Assembly (NCBI GenBank): GCA_964035575.1
Contig: OZ037856.1
Location: 124,001-188,000, forward strand
Direction: 5' to 3'
From: Rhynchopus sp. YZ270_cl-10
Taxonomy: Eukaryota > Euglenozoa > Diplonemea > Diplonemida > Diplonemidae
DNA length: 64,000 nt
Shown here one piece after another: positions 20,095 to 31,155 of this stretch. Position 1 is the stretch's first letter, and each line of letters begins with the position of its first letter. The translations under genes were made by a program, and so were the position numbers. Below the pieces are notes generated by a model, which saw nothing but the letters and a program-made list of their open reading frames with translations, was not told the origin of the DNA and did not search any database.

Positions 20095-21794
20095 TCAGTC
20101 TTCCTCAGTGGCGACAGCTGCTTTGCCGTCAAGGCGTTGCAGGAGAGCGCGCTTCACATCGTCCTCCTCTTCGGCGCGGTTGATCATCTTCTCCTTCCTG
20201 CCTGGAAGGTTTGCGGCAGTGAGTTCGGAGCGCTCTATCTTGATGTCAGAAAGAGGCTTGAAGTGTGGTTGCTTGGGGCGCACCATGGACATGATTTTGT
20301 CAATCACCTGTGTACCTTCAACGATTGTGCCAAAGACGTATGCACCGTCCTCAGGCTGTGGGGTGGTAGGTATGGAGAATGAAGGTTGATGGTATGGAAA
20401 GGGTGAAAAAGGGGGTAAACGCCTCAGGGAAAGGTCGTACACAACGATGGGTGGCGAAAATTTAGAGATAGAGGCGGAGCCAATCCCTGAGCTAAGCAAA
20501 GGAGACAAACAAAAAAGAACAGCACCAAGTAAGAACATACCGGATAAAACTCGTGTCTGCTGGACTCCGAGACGGACCCTGTCAGAAACCCAAAGAAGGT
20601 GCCCACAGAACGCTCGCTGGACACCCTATCGAACTCTTGGGTGTACTGCTTGTATCCCAGGGATGGGGGGTTGTCTGTTTGTATTTTGAAGTGTTTTGAT
20701 GGGCACATTGGAGTTAGTCAGGGTGTGTTCTGCAACTTTTTACCCTTTAGAATCAACAAACAGAGTCCACTAAGATTTTTTTCGTTTGATTTCCCCCCCC
20801 CTTTTCAATTCACTGGTTACGTAGCTGACTCCACTTTCCCCTTTTTTTACAAACCTGATGTCAAAATGGCGAACGTAGAATCGAAGCCTGCGTTTGAATA
20901 AAACGCGCGTTTGCAGCTGGTTAACGCATAGCGGAACGGGGGCAGCTCCGAATCCTCTTGCGGGAGACGTGCCCCGAGGCCGTCCAGGGCTATCACACCA
21001 CCACGCGCATCCTTCCCTTCTTCAACACCCCCGTAGAGCGCGTGGCTCTCGATGCGGAAGAAGGGGAGGTCTGTGAGCGAGAGGCCCTTTGTGTTGTCTC
21101 CTGTCGCCAGACGACGGAAGTTTTCGCAAGCCGCTGGGGCACGCTGTGTGAACAGGCCCACCACCACAGGCTCTTTAAAGACCTGCCCGTCCACAGACAA
21201 CGTGAGCTCCACCATCTCCCCGATGTAGCAGTTCTTTGCAGGGTGCTCATCCGCCTTCCTCGTAACACTGCAATAAATGACGTACACAAAGTACATCCCA
21301 ATCAGCAGCCCACTCCCAACAAAGACCACATCCGAGTTTTTGTCAAGCTCCCTCTGCCGCTTCTGGAGCCACGCCTCCTCCTTGCGGTCCGCCTCTGTTA
21401 CGTCCGGTTCATTAAAAAAATTGACGTGGACAATGTTTGCACGCTTTTTGTGGTCTGCAAAGGTGTCGCCCTTTTGCGGTGGGGTCCACCCTGCTGTTTC
21501 CTTCTTAAGCCATGCCTTACGCTCTGCCGACGTCTCTGGTGCTCGTTTGTCCTGAGAAACAGACTCGGTTGCTGCCCCAGAGGAAGCCGTCCACACATTG
21601 TCCGGGATTGCAGACCGCTGCCCTGCACCGTAGGTGGAGGCGCGTCGCGGGTCGTTTGGGTTCTTCCCGCCGTATTCATCAATCTTGGGAGGCGGCTTGT
21701 CGCTCGCACGCCGTACGGAAAGGAGAAACACAGGGCTCGCATGGGCATGCCCTGCACCTCTACGTAGAAGCATTGTTCTCACCTGCTGCTGCAT
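20095..21794 (-). CDS. Membrane-anchored cyclophilin-type protein
   Basis: Peptidyl-prolyl isomerase-like domain on a membrane anchor. Exons 21794-20855, 20674-20541 and 20355-20095 give 444 residues. Introns 20675-20854 (donor GTTTGT) and 20356-20540 (donor GTATGT) join in phases 1 and 0. The N-terminus (LLRRGAGHAHASPVFLLSVR) could be a mitochondrial or signal presequence. A hydrophobic segment lies at about 158-178 (VVFVGSGLLIGMYFVYVIYC). The cyclophilin domain follows: VVVGLFTQRAPAACENFRRL, DLPFFRIESHALYGG, a SNAGFDSTFAILTS strand, and VFGTIVEGTQVIDKIMSM. The catalytic Arg of the FxR motif is present, but the cyclosporin-contacting Trp is not obvious, so activity is uncertain. Exon 2 supplies an unusual 44-residue insert. 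The tail is charged and helical. Confidence 0.75.
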
Positions 21795-22579
21795 GGTTTG
21801 TGTTGCCGCAGAGGGCAGGGTTCTTTCTGTTGAGGTTTTTGAGTTTAAAAAAAAAAGTTTATAATAAATCTAAACCCCCATCGCGTTTAGTGAAGAAAAA
21901 GGTAGAGAACGAGAAAGGGTGTGAAAAGGGGAAGGAAAATGCAGCTTTATTGGAATAATGACTCTGTGGTCTACCTTTGTATCGAAATCGTTGCGTGAAA
22001 TGTTAAGGATGGAGAGGCGGGGAAGGGGAAGGGGTGGACAAAGGATTCAAAGAAATCTATTTTTTTTTGACCATTCTGTTTTGATAATAATCGGGACCGT
22101 AACAAAAAAGGAGAAGTTGAAACGTGAATATGCCTCATGGGCATACACATCCCAATGGGGAGAGGGGAGGATGTTGCAACGAAACGCCTCGTTGAACGCA
22201 GAGCGTGCGTTTCAAAAAAAAAAGAAAAAAAAGAGAGAGAAAAAGGAAGAAAAAAGAAAAGGAAAGAAGAAAAAAAAGGGCCAAGTGTTTTGTTTAGTTA
22301 GTGACCGAGCCATTTTTTCCTTCTTTTTTTGTTGCTGATTTAAAGAGACTATTGTTTTCGATACAAAAAAAAGGCCTTTTTTCCTGGACCACATTTTTTC
22401 CCCAATGGCGGAGACAATACACACCTCCACAAGAGGAGCAGATCTGCGCTTTATTATGCGTTTTCTTCCCCCCCGAATTTAAAAATACTCAACAATTTGT
22501 GTTTCCCCCCCTCCCCCTCCCCTCCCAGGGTCTTTTCCCCCCCTGCTAAACCAACCACCCTTTCGGCAATTTAAGAATT
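21795..22579. other. Spacer, charged protein gene to cyclophilin gene
   Basis: No gene seen. Contains a family-C hairpin (22110-22153), a weak family-A-like fragment near 21860-21895 and A/G-rich low-complexity sequence at 22206-22285. Confidence 0.5.
22110..22153 (+). repeat. Hairpin repeat family C
   Basis: GAGAAGTTGAAACGTGAATA followed by TGCCTCATGGGCATACACAT. TATGCC pairs with GGCATA and flanking GTG with CAC. Related copies at 31604 and 45328 have different stem bases. Confidence 0.65.
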
Positions 22580-25408
22580 TCAGTTTTTGCAGTTTTGGCA
22601 TGGTTTTCTTCCGAGTGTTTCTCCGCACGCTGCGCAGCTTGGCGATGTTTCCCAGAAACGGGAGGGCATGCAGTTCCAGGTGGTGGGGTTGTTGTTGCGG
22701 CGGGTGTCGCGCTTGGTGGCGGCTGGGGCTGATGATGATGCTGTTGGAGATGGTGTTTTCGTCTGCTGGGAAGCACGCTCACGGTTCTTCTGCGCCTCCA
22801 GCTGCCTCGTCTTTCTGTTGTCGACCGCTGGAGGGGACTGCGACTTTGTGCTAGCCTTGGGTGGCGCTTCTGCCTGCTCTGCCTGCTCCCGTTGCTGCTG
22901 CTCCTTCTCCCTCCGTGCCCTTTGTCTCTCTATCTCCTTCTCCCTTTCACGCTCTGCACGTTGCGCTTCCTTCTTCGCGCGCTCCTCCTGCAGCTTCCTC
23001 TCCTTTGCCTTGGCCTCTTCCTGCTGTCTCTTCTTCTCCCTCGCCTCTGCCTCACGGCGTTGACGGAGTCTCTCAGCAGCCTCCTCCTTTTCACGTCGTG
23101 CCTGCTCCTTGGCTTCGTCCTCTTGCTCCTTTCTGATGCGCTTTTCCTCCTCCGCAGCACGCTGTGTGATCTGCCGCCTCTCCTTCTCAACACGCCTCTC
23201 TTCCCTCGCCGTAAACAAAGAGGACAGCTCCACAATAAACTCCTCTTCCCCGAACACAGCGAACAACGCCTCAAATGTGGACGCCATGCTTTCGTGGATG
23301 GGGTTGTCGCGTTTGTCGAGGATGTTGTGAAGGCGGTCGTACCCTGCGCTTGCGAGCGAGGTCGTGTTCGTCTTTTTCGCAATTTTTGCGCGGAAACGCT
23401 TTTCGACGTCAGCCTGGGTAGTCAACACTATAAAACGGTGTGTGAGAAAGTCGCGTCTCGCGTGGGCAGAGAGTGCCGCATCGGGGATGGCTTCACTGTC
23501 GCAGGAAGGGTCGATGGCGATAAGGTAGTCATATGCATCAAATGCTGCCATGACTGCAACAGGTGCGCTGATAGAAACCTCGCTGTTGCCGTGCTCTGCA
23601 ACAATCGCTGCCCCAAGCGCCTCGCTGACGTCCATCTTAAACCGCAACCTCTCCCCTTCCCCCAGCCTGCAGATGTGCTGCTGCAGACGCGACCTGACCC
23701 CCATTGCGTGGTTCGCTACCTCGGGGAGGTCCTGCGCGGACAGCGCACTGCAGAGCTCTTCCAAGGAGAAGAGAAGCGACTCGCCGTCTACCCCTTCGCA
23801 GTGCTGCACAAAGGAGGCTAAGGTGTCGCGCATCGTGGTTGGGGCGGCGGCTTCTTCTTCTTCCTCTTCTTCGTGGTATTCCTCTTCAGGTTCTTCTTCG
23901 TCTTCTTCGACCTCAAGCTCCCCATTTTGCAGTTTTCTCCATGAAATTTTGAGGTGTTTTTCTTTGAGTTGATCAGGAATGGTTGCGCAAATTGCTCCAA
24001 GGAGGTCTTCGCTGAACGCGCGCTTGCCGTAGAACGCGACAAACTGTTGGATGAAGGTGTCCGCACCGGAGGGGACTTCGTCAGCGGGGAGGAGCGCGTA
24101 GGCGCGGACGGCTTCGCTGCGGAAGGCTGCGTAGGTGTCGTCGCCTCCTAGGCCCTTGAGGGTGGTGACGAGGTAGCGTGACTTCTCCTTCTGCACCTCG
24201 GGGATGAGAGACGTAATGAGCTCGAGCTCCTCGCTGCTGAGCAGCGACCGCACCAAGGAAGGCCCCTCCGCACCGCACCGCGAAATCAGCTCGCTGCAAA
24301 ACGCCCGCGCACTCCCTTCCTCCCCCAACAAACAAAACGCAATGCACACATCGCGGTCAAACTGCGTCTCCCCTTCCGTTTTTTCCGCAAGCCTCCCCAA
24401 AAACTCGTCCACATTAATCAAAATGAAGAGCGGCTCGCTGTACAGCTTTGCCACACTCTGTTTGTCAACATTCTCGTCCACATGAACCACGGCGGCGAAC
24501 TCTGAAATGCTGTACACTATGCCCTTCTTCGCTTTGACATGCAATCCTTCATGCACAATGAGGATATTGTACAGTTCCAACGCACATTCGAAGTTCCCTT
24601 CATTGATCATTGAGAGCAGCTCAGGGTAGGGCACCAGGATGTAGTCACTCACAGCAAGCATCATGTCGAAAATCTGTGCCAAATTGCAGCCAGAAAAGCT
24701 GTTCTTCAAGAGGTCGTATTCCTTCTTCGCAAGACGCAGCGACGACGCTTTTGCATGAGACGGGAGAATTGAGACAATATCATCAAACAGATCCTCTGCA
24801 CTCCCTTTAAAAACCCGAAGGTATTCCTTCAAGAAATCAACCGAGCTGACCCTCGCCTCATCCCCACCCTCATTCGACCCCATAAACCCACGCACACTAA
24901 CCTGCCTGAAGTGCTGCAATGCTTCCTCCCCTACTGCATCTTTCAAACGCCCCATCAATCCGGCCTTCTTCGCGCCAATCCTTTTGTGTACACCATCCAA
25001 GATGCCGTACTTATACAAATCAAACCCAGGGCTATCCTTGAATGCTTGAAGCACAGCTTGCACGGAGGCGGATGAGGTCTTCAGGAGGCTGTAGAACTCA
25101 TCCCCTTTCATGGTTCCGGAGAGGTACCTCGAAAGTGAGGGGCGGATGTCGGGGATGTTGTCACAAAGTTCGCGTGCAGTCGCGCTGAGGCCTGCCCAAT
25201 GCCATTCGTCAAGCCCGCCGTAGCAGTCTGCAAAGTCGGCCTCGGTATACAGCTCGCCGTCGGCGGGGTCGATGCGTTCGTGTGCGGCATCGGGGAGAGC
25301 AGAAGAAGAAGAGGGGGTGACCGGGCTCTGTGGGGGCTCGGCAGCGGGGTTGCTCGTGCCTTCTGGGTTTGATTTCCCCGAAAACGCCCCCGGTCTATAT
25401 TTCGACAT
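22580..25408 (-). CDS. Large charged coiled-coil protein, unknown function
   Basis: Single exon, 942 residues, family not recognised. Near residue 50 is a short motif LYTEADFADCYGGLDEWHWA, reminiscent of Tyr-x3-E-F-x3-Y-G-G...W segments in other protist proteins. Residues about 90-480 are helical without a named domain. An acidic stretch (about 490-520) follows, then another helical region. Residues about 730-860 are a long Glu/Arg/Lys single-helix or coiled-coil segment (EEAAERLRQRREAEAREKKR and similar). The extreme C-terminus holds a small Cys4 knuckle, CAAC-x8-CQNC, likely to bind one zinc. The ATG at 25408 follows a tract ending CTCACCCTCAG. Cytoskeletal or RNA-binding roles are both possible. 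Confidence 0.75.
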   Translation of the reverse strand: MSKYRPGAFSGKSNPEGTSNPAAEPPQSPVTPSSSSALPDAAHERIDPADGELYTEADFADCYGGLDEWHWAGLSATARELCDNIPDIRPSLSRYLSGTMKGDEFYSLLKTSSASVQAVLQAFKDSPGFDLYKYGILDGVHKRIGAKKAGLMGRLKDAVGEEALQHFRQVSVRGFMGSNEGGDEARVSSVDFLKEYLRVFKGSAEDLFDDIVSILPSHAKASSLRLAKKEYDLLKNSFSGCNLAQIFDMMLAVSDYILVPYPELLSMINEGNFECALELYNILIVHEGLHVKAKKGIVYSISEFAAVVHVDENVDKQSVAKLYSEPLFILINVDEFLGRLAEKTEGETQFDRDVCIAFCLLGEEGSARAFCSELISRCGAEGPSLVRSLLSSEELELITSLIPEVQKEKSRYLVTTLKGLGGDDTYAAFRSEAVRAYALLPADEVPSGADTFIQQFVAFYGKRAFSEDLLGAICATIPDQLKEKHLKISWRKLQNGELEVEEDEEEPEEEYHEEEEEEEAAAPTTMRDTLASFVQHCEGVDGESLLFSLEELCSALSAQDLPEVANHAMGVRSRLQQHICRLGEGERLRFKMDVSEALGAAIVAEHGNSEVSISAPVAVMAAFDAYDYLIAIDPSCDSEAIPDAALSAHARRDFLTHRFIVLTTQADVEKRFRAKIAKKTNTTSLASAGYDRLHNILDKRDNPIHESMASTFEALFAVFGEEEFIVELSSLFTAREERRVEKERRQITQRAAEEEKRIRKEQEDEAKEQARREKEEAAERLRQRREAEAREKKRQQEEAKAKERKLQEERAKKEAQRAEREREKEIERQRARREKEQQQREQAEQAEAPPKASTKSQSPPAVDNRKTRQLEAQKNRERASQQTKTPSPTASSSAPAATKRDTRRNNNPTTWNCMPSRFWETSPSCAACGETLGRKPCQNCKN

Positions 25409-25852
25409 CTTTTAACTATTTTTTTCTTTCTGAGGGTGAGGGGGGTGAGGAGAAGGGGGAGGGTTGAAAAGAGAGAAATTTGAGGGGGGGAGGGGGTGGT
25501 TCGGTGTTGAGTGGGTAAGCGGTTCTTTTATTAGGTTCTTTAAAAAAAAATCGTAAAGTGATGAATATTCCAAATATCTTTGCCCCCCCTACCCCAAAGA
25601 GTAGGGGGACAATCTATTAACTCCAAAATGGGGTTGATTCCCCATCCCAAATAACCCCCCCATCCCTCTCCCCTTTCTTTCCCCTCCCCCCTCATTAATT
25701 GCTGTCAACCCAGCTGCACTACCATCATCAATTACCCCGTCTCTCTCCCTATTTATTTACTTCGTCTTCTTCATCTTATTCCCATTTTTTTTGAAAATTT
25801 GGTTTGTATTAGTGGTACAAGATGAACTCACTATACTTTAATTTTTTTTTTT
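25409..25852. other. Short spacer, importin to charged protein gene
   Basis: No gene or dispersed repeat recognised; T- and C-rich runs. Confidence 0.5.
25430..25450 (-). promoter_or_regulatory. Candidate leader trans-splice acceptor, charged protein gene
   Basis: CCCCCCTCACCCTCAG on the coding strand, 21 nt upstream of the ATG at 25408. Confidence 0.5.
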
Positions 25853-28384
25853 TTACATCAAAGAAATGAGTTTTTGAAGCAAAGGAGATGGGGGTAAATG
25901 CGAGAGACGCGCTTTGAGTTGGGTGTTGCCAGGGGTGATTGATTCTAGATAGGACTCGGGTGACGGCGTCGTCGGCGTTGGTGGGAAGCGGAGGCTACAA
26001 AGGGCTGCCAGGACGACCGGTTGAGGCGGGGCACCACATGCGCTGGCACCTTGCCCTTCCCCGTCCCCTCCGGTGACGTCGTCGTCGTCGTCATAGTCAG
26101 ATTCATCAGAAAAGCTTCCTTCCGACGCATCAGAGGATGCTTCCCCTTCTGTGCCAAATCCCATATTTTCTCCCGCAATTTGCAGTAATTTCACTAAATC
26201 CGCGTCCCCCATGAGTTCACTGCATTCACAAGCAAACCTTAGTGCACCCAACGCAATGTTCGCCCCCTTCGCCAACACACCAGAGAACACTACCCGCGAC
26301 ACCTGCTGCCATTCTGTGGGGTTACTGCACAGAGCTTTACCATGCCAGCACGCAACGTCACTGACTGCATGGAGGAGCGGCTTCGCTGCCCAACGTGGTG
26401 CTGGAAGGGAGGCGCATCGGAGAACCGCCGCCTTGAGCTGCGACACATCATTTCCAAAAGCGCTGAGTGCATTTAACAGACGCAGGCCTTCTCTGTGCTG
26501 AAAGATGTCTTCGTGGAGTAGTGTATGCGCAATACGCTGCAGCGCCTCTGCGTGGTTTAAACTCGCCAATACTGTGTACGTATCGTACACCCCTGCAGCA
26601 TCGTGTCTAGGGTCTCCGAGAGAAGCTAGCTGGTCGCTCTGAGACAATACTGGGACTGCAGAGTCACCAAGAAGCAGTAAACCTCGAGAGACCACGTGGA
26701 GTGCGTAGCGTGAGACCACAGAGGATTCGAGAGAGGCAGACAGCATTGCGTTGATGACATCGCTTTGGAGCAGCGTGGGGTGCGCTGCAAGGACGTACGC
26801 GAGGCCTTCGAAGAGGTAGTGTACAGTGCACGGTTCGATGTTGCTTTGCGCACCACAACACTGTTGCACACATTGCACCAAAGCAGAGAGCACTGTAGAC
26901 GCATTTAGTACATTAACGCTCCTGCTGATCAACCGAGACGCCGTCTGCGCGATCCTAGCCTCCATTGAAGTTAACAAAGCATTGAACAACGGCGTCGCAA
27001 CAGCATTCGCCTGCAATTCTGTCAACTGCGGTGAACACGGCAAAAGCTTTTCCAAAGCGCACGATGCACTCAATTTGACACCTTCCGACTGCGACCCCAA
27101 CCATTTTGCAATAACCTCCATCGCATCAGGAACATTCTCCATGGGGAGATGCCGTCTACAGAACAAACCTACAAACAGCAGCGCATCTGCGGCAACCAAA
27201 TCCTCCAAATCAGACCCTGCAGGAACACACTTTTGGAGCTTCGGAAGCAACGCTGTGGTGAAAAAGGCGCCGACCTCTTGCACAGCTAGCCCGCTCTTCG
27301 CGATGTTCGACAACACTAATAGGGCGCCCGCAAACTGCCCCAATTCACCAGAACCACTCATCCGCGCCAACGGCTCCAAAGCATACCCCAACACCACCTC
27401 ACGATGCGGTGCATCCTCCTTCAGCAACCTCAACATCAACCCCCCTGCCGCCCTCCTACACGTACTCTTCGTGTCACCTCTTATATATTCCACCGGAGAT
27501 TCTTGAAGCAACTCCACATCCTCCACCCTCGGGACACACGCTTCCATCACATACTTTGCACAGTGCAGCGCACCTTGCTCCTCTAATCGATTTGCCACCG
27601 AACCCAATATCGTGAAAACCTCTGCCAAAGGCGGCTGTATTTGGGAAAGCTCTGGGAGAAGGGGGAGCACAGTGGTGTGGAGGTCGTGGATGGTTACGAG
27701 CTCTGCAGCGGTTGAGAGGAGGATGCTGTGTGGTGTATCTCTTCGGATGCATGAGGTAACAAACGCAGGCGCGTCTGCGACAGCAAGGGTCGCTTCCGAA
27801 GCGGAGCCCAGAATGTTAAGATACACCGTTGCCGCCTGCCCTGCGATATCGCCACCTCCCTGCAAGCATCGCAGAAGCAGGTCTCTCAGCATATTCAATA
27901 AATATTGCGCATCCCGTTGAAGCAGTGTATCCGAGACTGCCTCTAATCGCATCCGTCTCGTCACCGCTCCTAAAGTATCCAAAACCTTCAAAACCACTGC
28001 ATCATCACGCCCCAAAGCGTTTTGTAACTGCATTGTTAGGACCTGAGGAAGTTCGGTCCATCCATCTGGTGCGCTGAGTGAACCGTGCAATCGGCAGATC
28101 AACGCAGCGGCGTCGGAAAGAACGCGAGAAACTCCTGGGTTTGCGTGGAGGAGTGCATCAAGGAGGGGTGGGTGAGGCTCGCGGAGGGTGCGTTTGAGGT
28201 GCACTGCGGCGGCCTGTTGGATGGAGTAGTCTACAGGGGCGGTGCAGAGTCGCAGAAGCGACGCAATCACCTCAGGGGTACCACCCAACGCTGCGAGACT
28301 ACTTTCCCCAGAATGCCGCGTCTCAGCATGCACACTAAGGGTACACTGAATGATATGACACAACTGTGCATCGTCTTCTGACAT
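25853..28384 (-). CDS. Importin-beta family karyopherin
   Basis: Nuclear transport receptor built of HEAT-type helical repeats. Single exon, 843 residues. The N-terminal 20-90 region fits the importin-beta N-terminal (Ran-binding) domain: RHSGESSLAALGGTPEVIAS, LLRLCTAPVDYSIQQAAAVH, LKRTLREPHPPLLDALL. The rest is Leu/Ala-rich paired helices throughout. A strongly acidic stretch at about 750-775 (DESDYDDDDDVTGGDGEG) lies near the C-terminus. Importin-7/8 and importin-9/Kap114 also have acidic tracts near the C-terminus, so one of those groups is the likeliest match, although this protein is about 150-200 residues shorter. Cargo cannot be inferred. The ATG at 28384 lies 12 nt after CCACACAG. Confidence 0.75.
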   Translation of the reverse strand: MSEDDAQLCHIIQCTLSVHAETRHSGESSLAALGGTPEVIASLLRLCTAPVDYSIQQAAAVHLKRTLREPHPPLLDALLHANPGVSRVLSDAAALICRLHGSLSAPDGWTELPQVLTMQLQNALGRDDAVVLKVLDTLGAVTRRMRLEAVSDTLLQRDAQYLLNMLRDLLLRCLQGGGDIAGQAATVYLNILGSASEATLAVADAPAFVTSCIRRDTPHSILLSTAAELVTIHDLHTTVLPLLPELSQIQPPLAEVFTILGSVANRLEEQGALHCAKYVMEACVPRVEDVELLQESPVEYIRGDTKSTCRRAAGGLMLRLLKEDAPHREVVLGYALEPLARMSGSGELGQFAGALLVLSNIAKSGLAVQEVGAFFTTALLPKLQKCVPAGSDLEDLVAADALLFVGLFCRRHLPMENVPDAMEVIAKWLGSQSEGVKLSASCALEKLLPCSPQLTELQANAVATPLFNALLTSMEARIAQTASRLISRSVNVLNASTVLSALVQCVQQCCGAQSNIEPCTVHYLFEGLAYVLAAHPTLLQSDVINAMLSASLESSVVSRYALHVVSRGLLLLGDSAVPVLSQSDQLASLGDPRHDAAGVYDTYTVLASLNHAEALQRIAHTLLHEDIFQHREGLRLLNALSAFGNDVSQLKAAVLRCASLPAPRWAAKPLLHAVSDVACWHGKALCSNPTEWQQVSRVVFSGVLAKGANIALGALRFACECSELMGDADLVKLLQIAGENMGFGTEGEASSDASEGSFSDESDYDDDDDVTGGDGEGQGASACGAPPQPVVLAALCSLRFPPTPTTPSPESYLESITPGNTQLKARLSHLPPSPLLQKLISLM

Positions 28385-29456
28385 TTAATGAGAATACTGT
28401 GTGGTCATGGGGGTGGGGTGAGAAGGGGATGTGTCTGGAAGATGGGTTGTGTGGTGGAGGGGGTGGTGGTGGTGGCGGTGCATGTGTGGGGGAAAAGAGG
28501 GTGGTTATTTTCTTTCAAAGGTTTTTCTCCCCTGCCCCCCAAAAAAAACGCAAGTTCCATATTTTTTTTTAAAACCAAAAGTAAACAGTTGAATCGCTAC
28601 AACGCTGATTTTTTTTTTACGCCTTTTTTATTTTTTGAAAAATTTGACAAAATGTGGGGTTGACTCCCCCCCCTCCCACCCACAGGTTTGTGAAATTATA
28701 GATCGCTCTTTTCTTCCGGGTTCCTCTGACCACACTGCATACTGGCAGGTGAACAGGTGACAGACAAGAGAGCCCCTACACCAAAAGAGAACAGGAACAC
28801 ATTAAATTCAGAAACGAAAAAAGAATGCCTTCACTGACACCATCACACAGACTGTGTCCATTGACCCCAATGCCCCAAACCCCATACCCAAACCCACGGC
28901 AAAAGCGCTCCCTAAAAAAAATAAAATGAAAGGGAAACAAAAGACTGTGGGCAGAGTGCACAATAATAAAAAGATGCTTTGAGGAAGGAGGTAAGACACC
29001 TCGCAGACAGCACTGAAGATGAACAGTCTACAACTCAAACGGATGCAGTGCCAAAAAAAAAAAAAATCCCCCTTTCTCCTCCCCTCTTTTAAAAAATGTA
29101 CACTTTGCACAACAATTCAGAAGAAAAAAAACATAAACCAAGCATGCGCAGCGACGCTTGTCCTTCCACCTTTTAGTACTGTACTTAACAATGTTGAAAT
29201 GAAGCAAAATAGTTGGAATACAACCCTATTGTTTGGCATGGCCTACAATAGAATTTACCAACAGCATTTAACTACACTGTTTGTTTTGTGTTTTCCTAAG
29301 AACACCCCCCGATGTGGCACCCCTATTCGTTTTTTTTGTTGACTTTGTTGTATTTTGTCTCTCGGTTCTTCTTTTTTAATGTGCCTCATTAAAGTTGCGT
29401 CGGTCGTGATGCCGAAGACGGTAGACTTTTTGGCCAAAAAAAGAAAAGATTATTTC
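28385..29456. other. Spacer, PRP19 to importin
   Basis: No gene seen. A GGTTGACTCCCCCCC segment near 28655 faintly resembles the foldback terminus; otherwise homopolymer-rich with a GGT-type microsatellite near 28451-28480. Confidence 0.45.
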
Positions 29457-31155
29457 TTAGAGTGCGTACGTCTTGACCTGTCTATCCATGGAGGAAGTGA
29501 TCATGAACGTCGCGTCGTCGCCCCAGCAGCAGTCCGTCACTGTGGATGCGTGTCCACGCAGCGTTGCGAACTGTGTTCTCTCCTTTGCGTCGTACACCTT
29601 CACCACATCCGTGCAGATCGCGAGGTACTTACCTGGAAAAGTTGAAACAAAAATGGGTCGGTTTCAAAAGGGGGGAAGGGGAAGGTGGGGAACGTACCAG
29701 ACAGGTCGTAGCTGACCTTGTTCACGGGGGTGGGTCTCTGCGGGTCGTTGTCTTCAAGCTCAATCAGCACGCCCTGTGTTGTGTATTTAGGAGAAGCAAA
29801 ATAATTTTGACATTTGGATGAGGCTTCTAGGAGTGTGCTGTGCTGTCACATACCGAGGTCTTCTGTGTCTTGCGAAGGTCCCAGACCTTGACCACCCCGC
29901 TGTCGAGCCCGCCTGCAAGGGAGTAGCCGTTCTCGGAGAAGCACAGCGAACGCACCTTGCCGTCCTTTGCGTCACCGAGTGGGGCGACCGCCTTGCCTGA
30001 GGAGCGAACGTCCCAGATGCTGACGGCGTGCGCACCTCCTGCACGGTCGGTCCCGCACCCGAGGAGCTGGCCGTCGGGGTGGAACGCACACGAGAGGAGC
30101 TTTGCGTTTGCAGTGTCGTTCTTGAACACCGACGCAGGCGCCGCCCCACCCGACACGTCGTAGAACACCCAGGTCCCGTCCTCGCTGCACGACACGAGGT
30201 ACTTGCTCGTAGGGTGTCTTGTCAGGGATGTCACCGCCTCTGTGGGTGTGGATAGGAAACATCATGTAGATGAGAGGGAAGAGGGAAGGGAGGGGTACAT
30301 ACGGGAGTGGTCGTTGAACTCAGCAACAGTCTTGTATGCAGCGCCGTCGTCTGCCCACATGCGCACGGTGGCGTCGTCGGAGCAGGTGAAGACAACATCG
30401 TTCGTGCGGCTGATCTTGACGTCGCGCACGGCTTTGGTGTGTCCCTGCAGCTTCTGCTGTGCACGCTCGCCTGCGAAGGAGAGGACGGCGTTGGAGTCGA
30501 CACCACCCGAGAGCGTGGTGCCCTTGAAGTGGTCGAGGCAGAGCACGCCTGGTGCGGTCGTTGCGTGCGGTGCCTTCGACGCCTTCTCCGTGTACTTCGC
30601 GATCTGCTCCTTTGTCGCAAGCGATGCCGAGACCGTGCGGTTCTTGCGTGCCTCGCTCAACGCAAGTGAGCTCTCTGCCAATGCCTGCTCGATGGTAGAC
30701 GTAAGAGGGCCTGTGTACTTCTTCTTGTCCTTCACCTGCTTTGCTGCCGCCTGCGGTCCCAAATGCGCAAGAGCCTGTTGCGCATCGTCACGCTCCTTCA
30801 TTAGCCGCGCAATGACTCTGCACGACGCATCGTATCTGTACATAGTGTGCGAGAGCTCCTGGCGCACAAGGTCCAGCTGCTGCTTCATCTCGAAGTTCTC
30901 CAGCATGACAGCGTCCCACTCATCCTGCTGCGCCTGCAGCAGGCCAGGAATGCTTTGTGCTGCAGAAGGTCTTGGCTTTGCAACATCGCTGCGTTTTATT
31001 TCTATCAAGTCATCCGCCGTCAGCACGTCCCCAGTGACCGGGCACTTCCCGCTTGTCTCCAAGTGTGTTTCCAACAAACGCTTCTCAAATACCAGCCCAC
31101 TCTTTTTACTCACCACAGCACACTCCGGGACTGTCCCGGAAATTGCACAAAGCAT
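29457..31155 (-). CDS. PRP19: PRP19-type U-box/WD40 pre-mRNA splicing factor
   Basis: E3 ubiquitin ligase scaffold of the spliceosomal NineTeen complex. Four exons, 31155-30303, 30239-29854, 29773-29698 and 29632-29457, give 496 residues, close to human PRP19 (504). Introns are 63, 80 and 65 nt with donors GTATGT, GTATGT and GTACGT. The N-terminus is a canonical U-box (MLCAISGTVPECAVVSKKSG, then KCPVTGDVLTADDLIEIKR). A tetramerising coiled coil follows (about 75-140). A seven-blade WD40 propeller spans about 205-496, with repeats such as GHTKAVRDVKIS, HPTSKYLVSCSEDGTWVFYD and LGDAKDGKVRSLCFSENGYS. All junctions keep the frame and restore propeller strands. Exon 4 starts immediately after TTTTCCAG with GTAAGT, a recursive-splice-like sequence. 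Confidence 0.93.
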
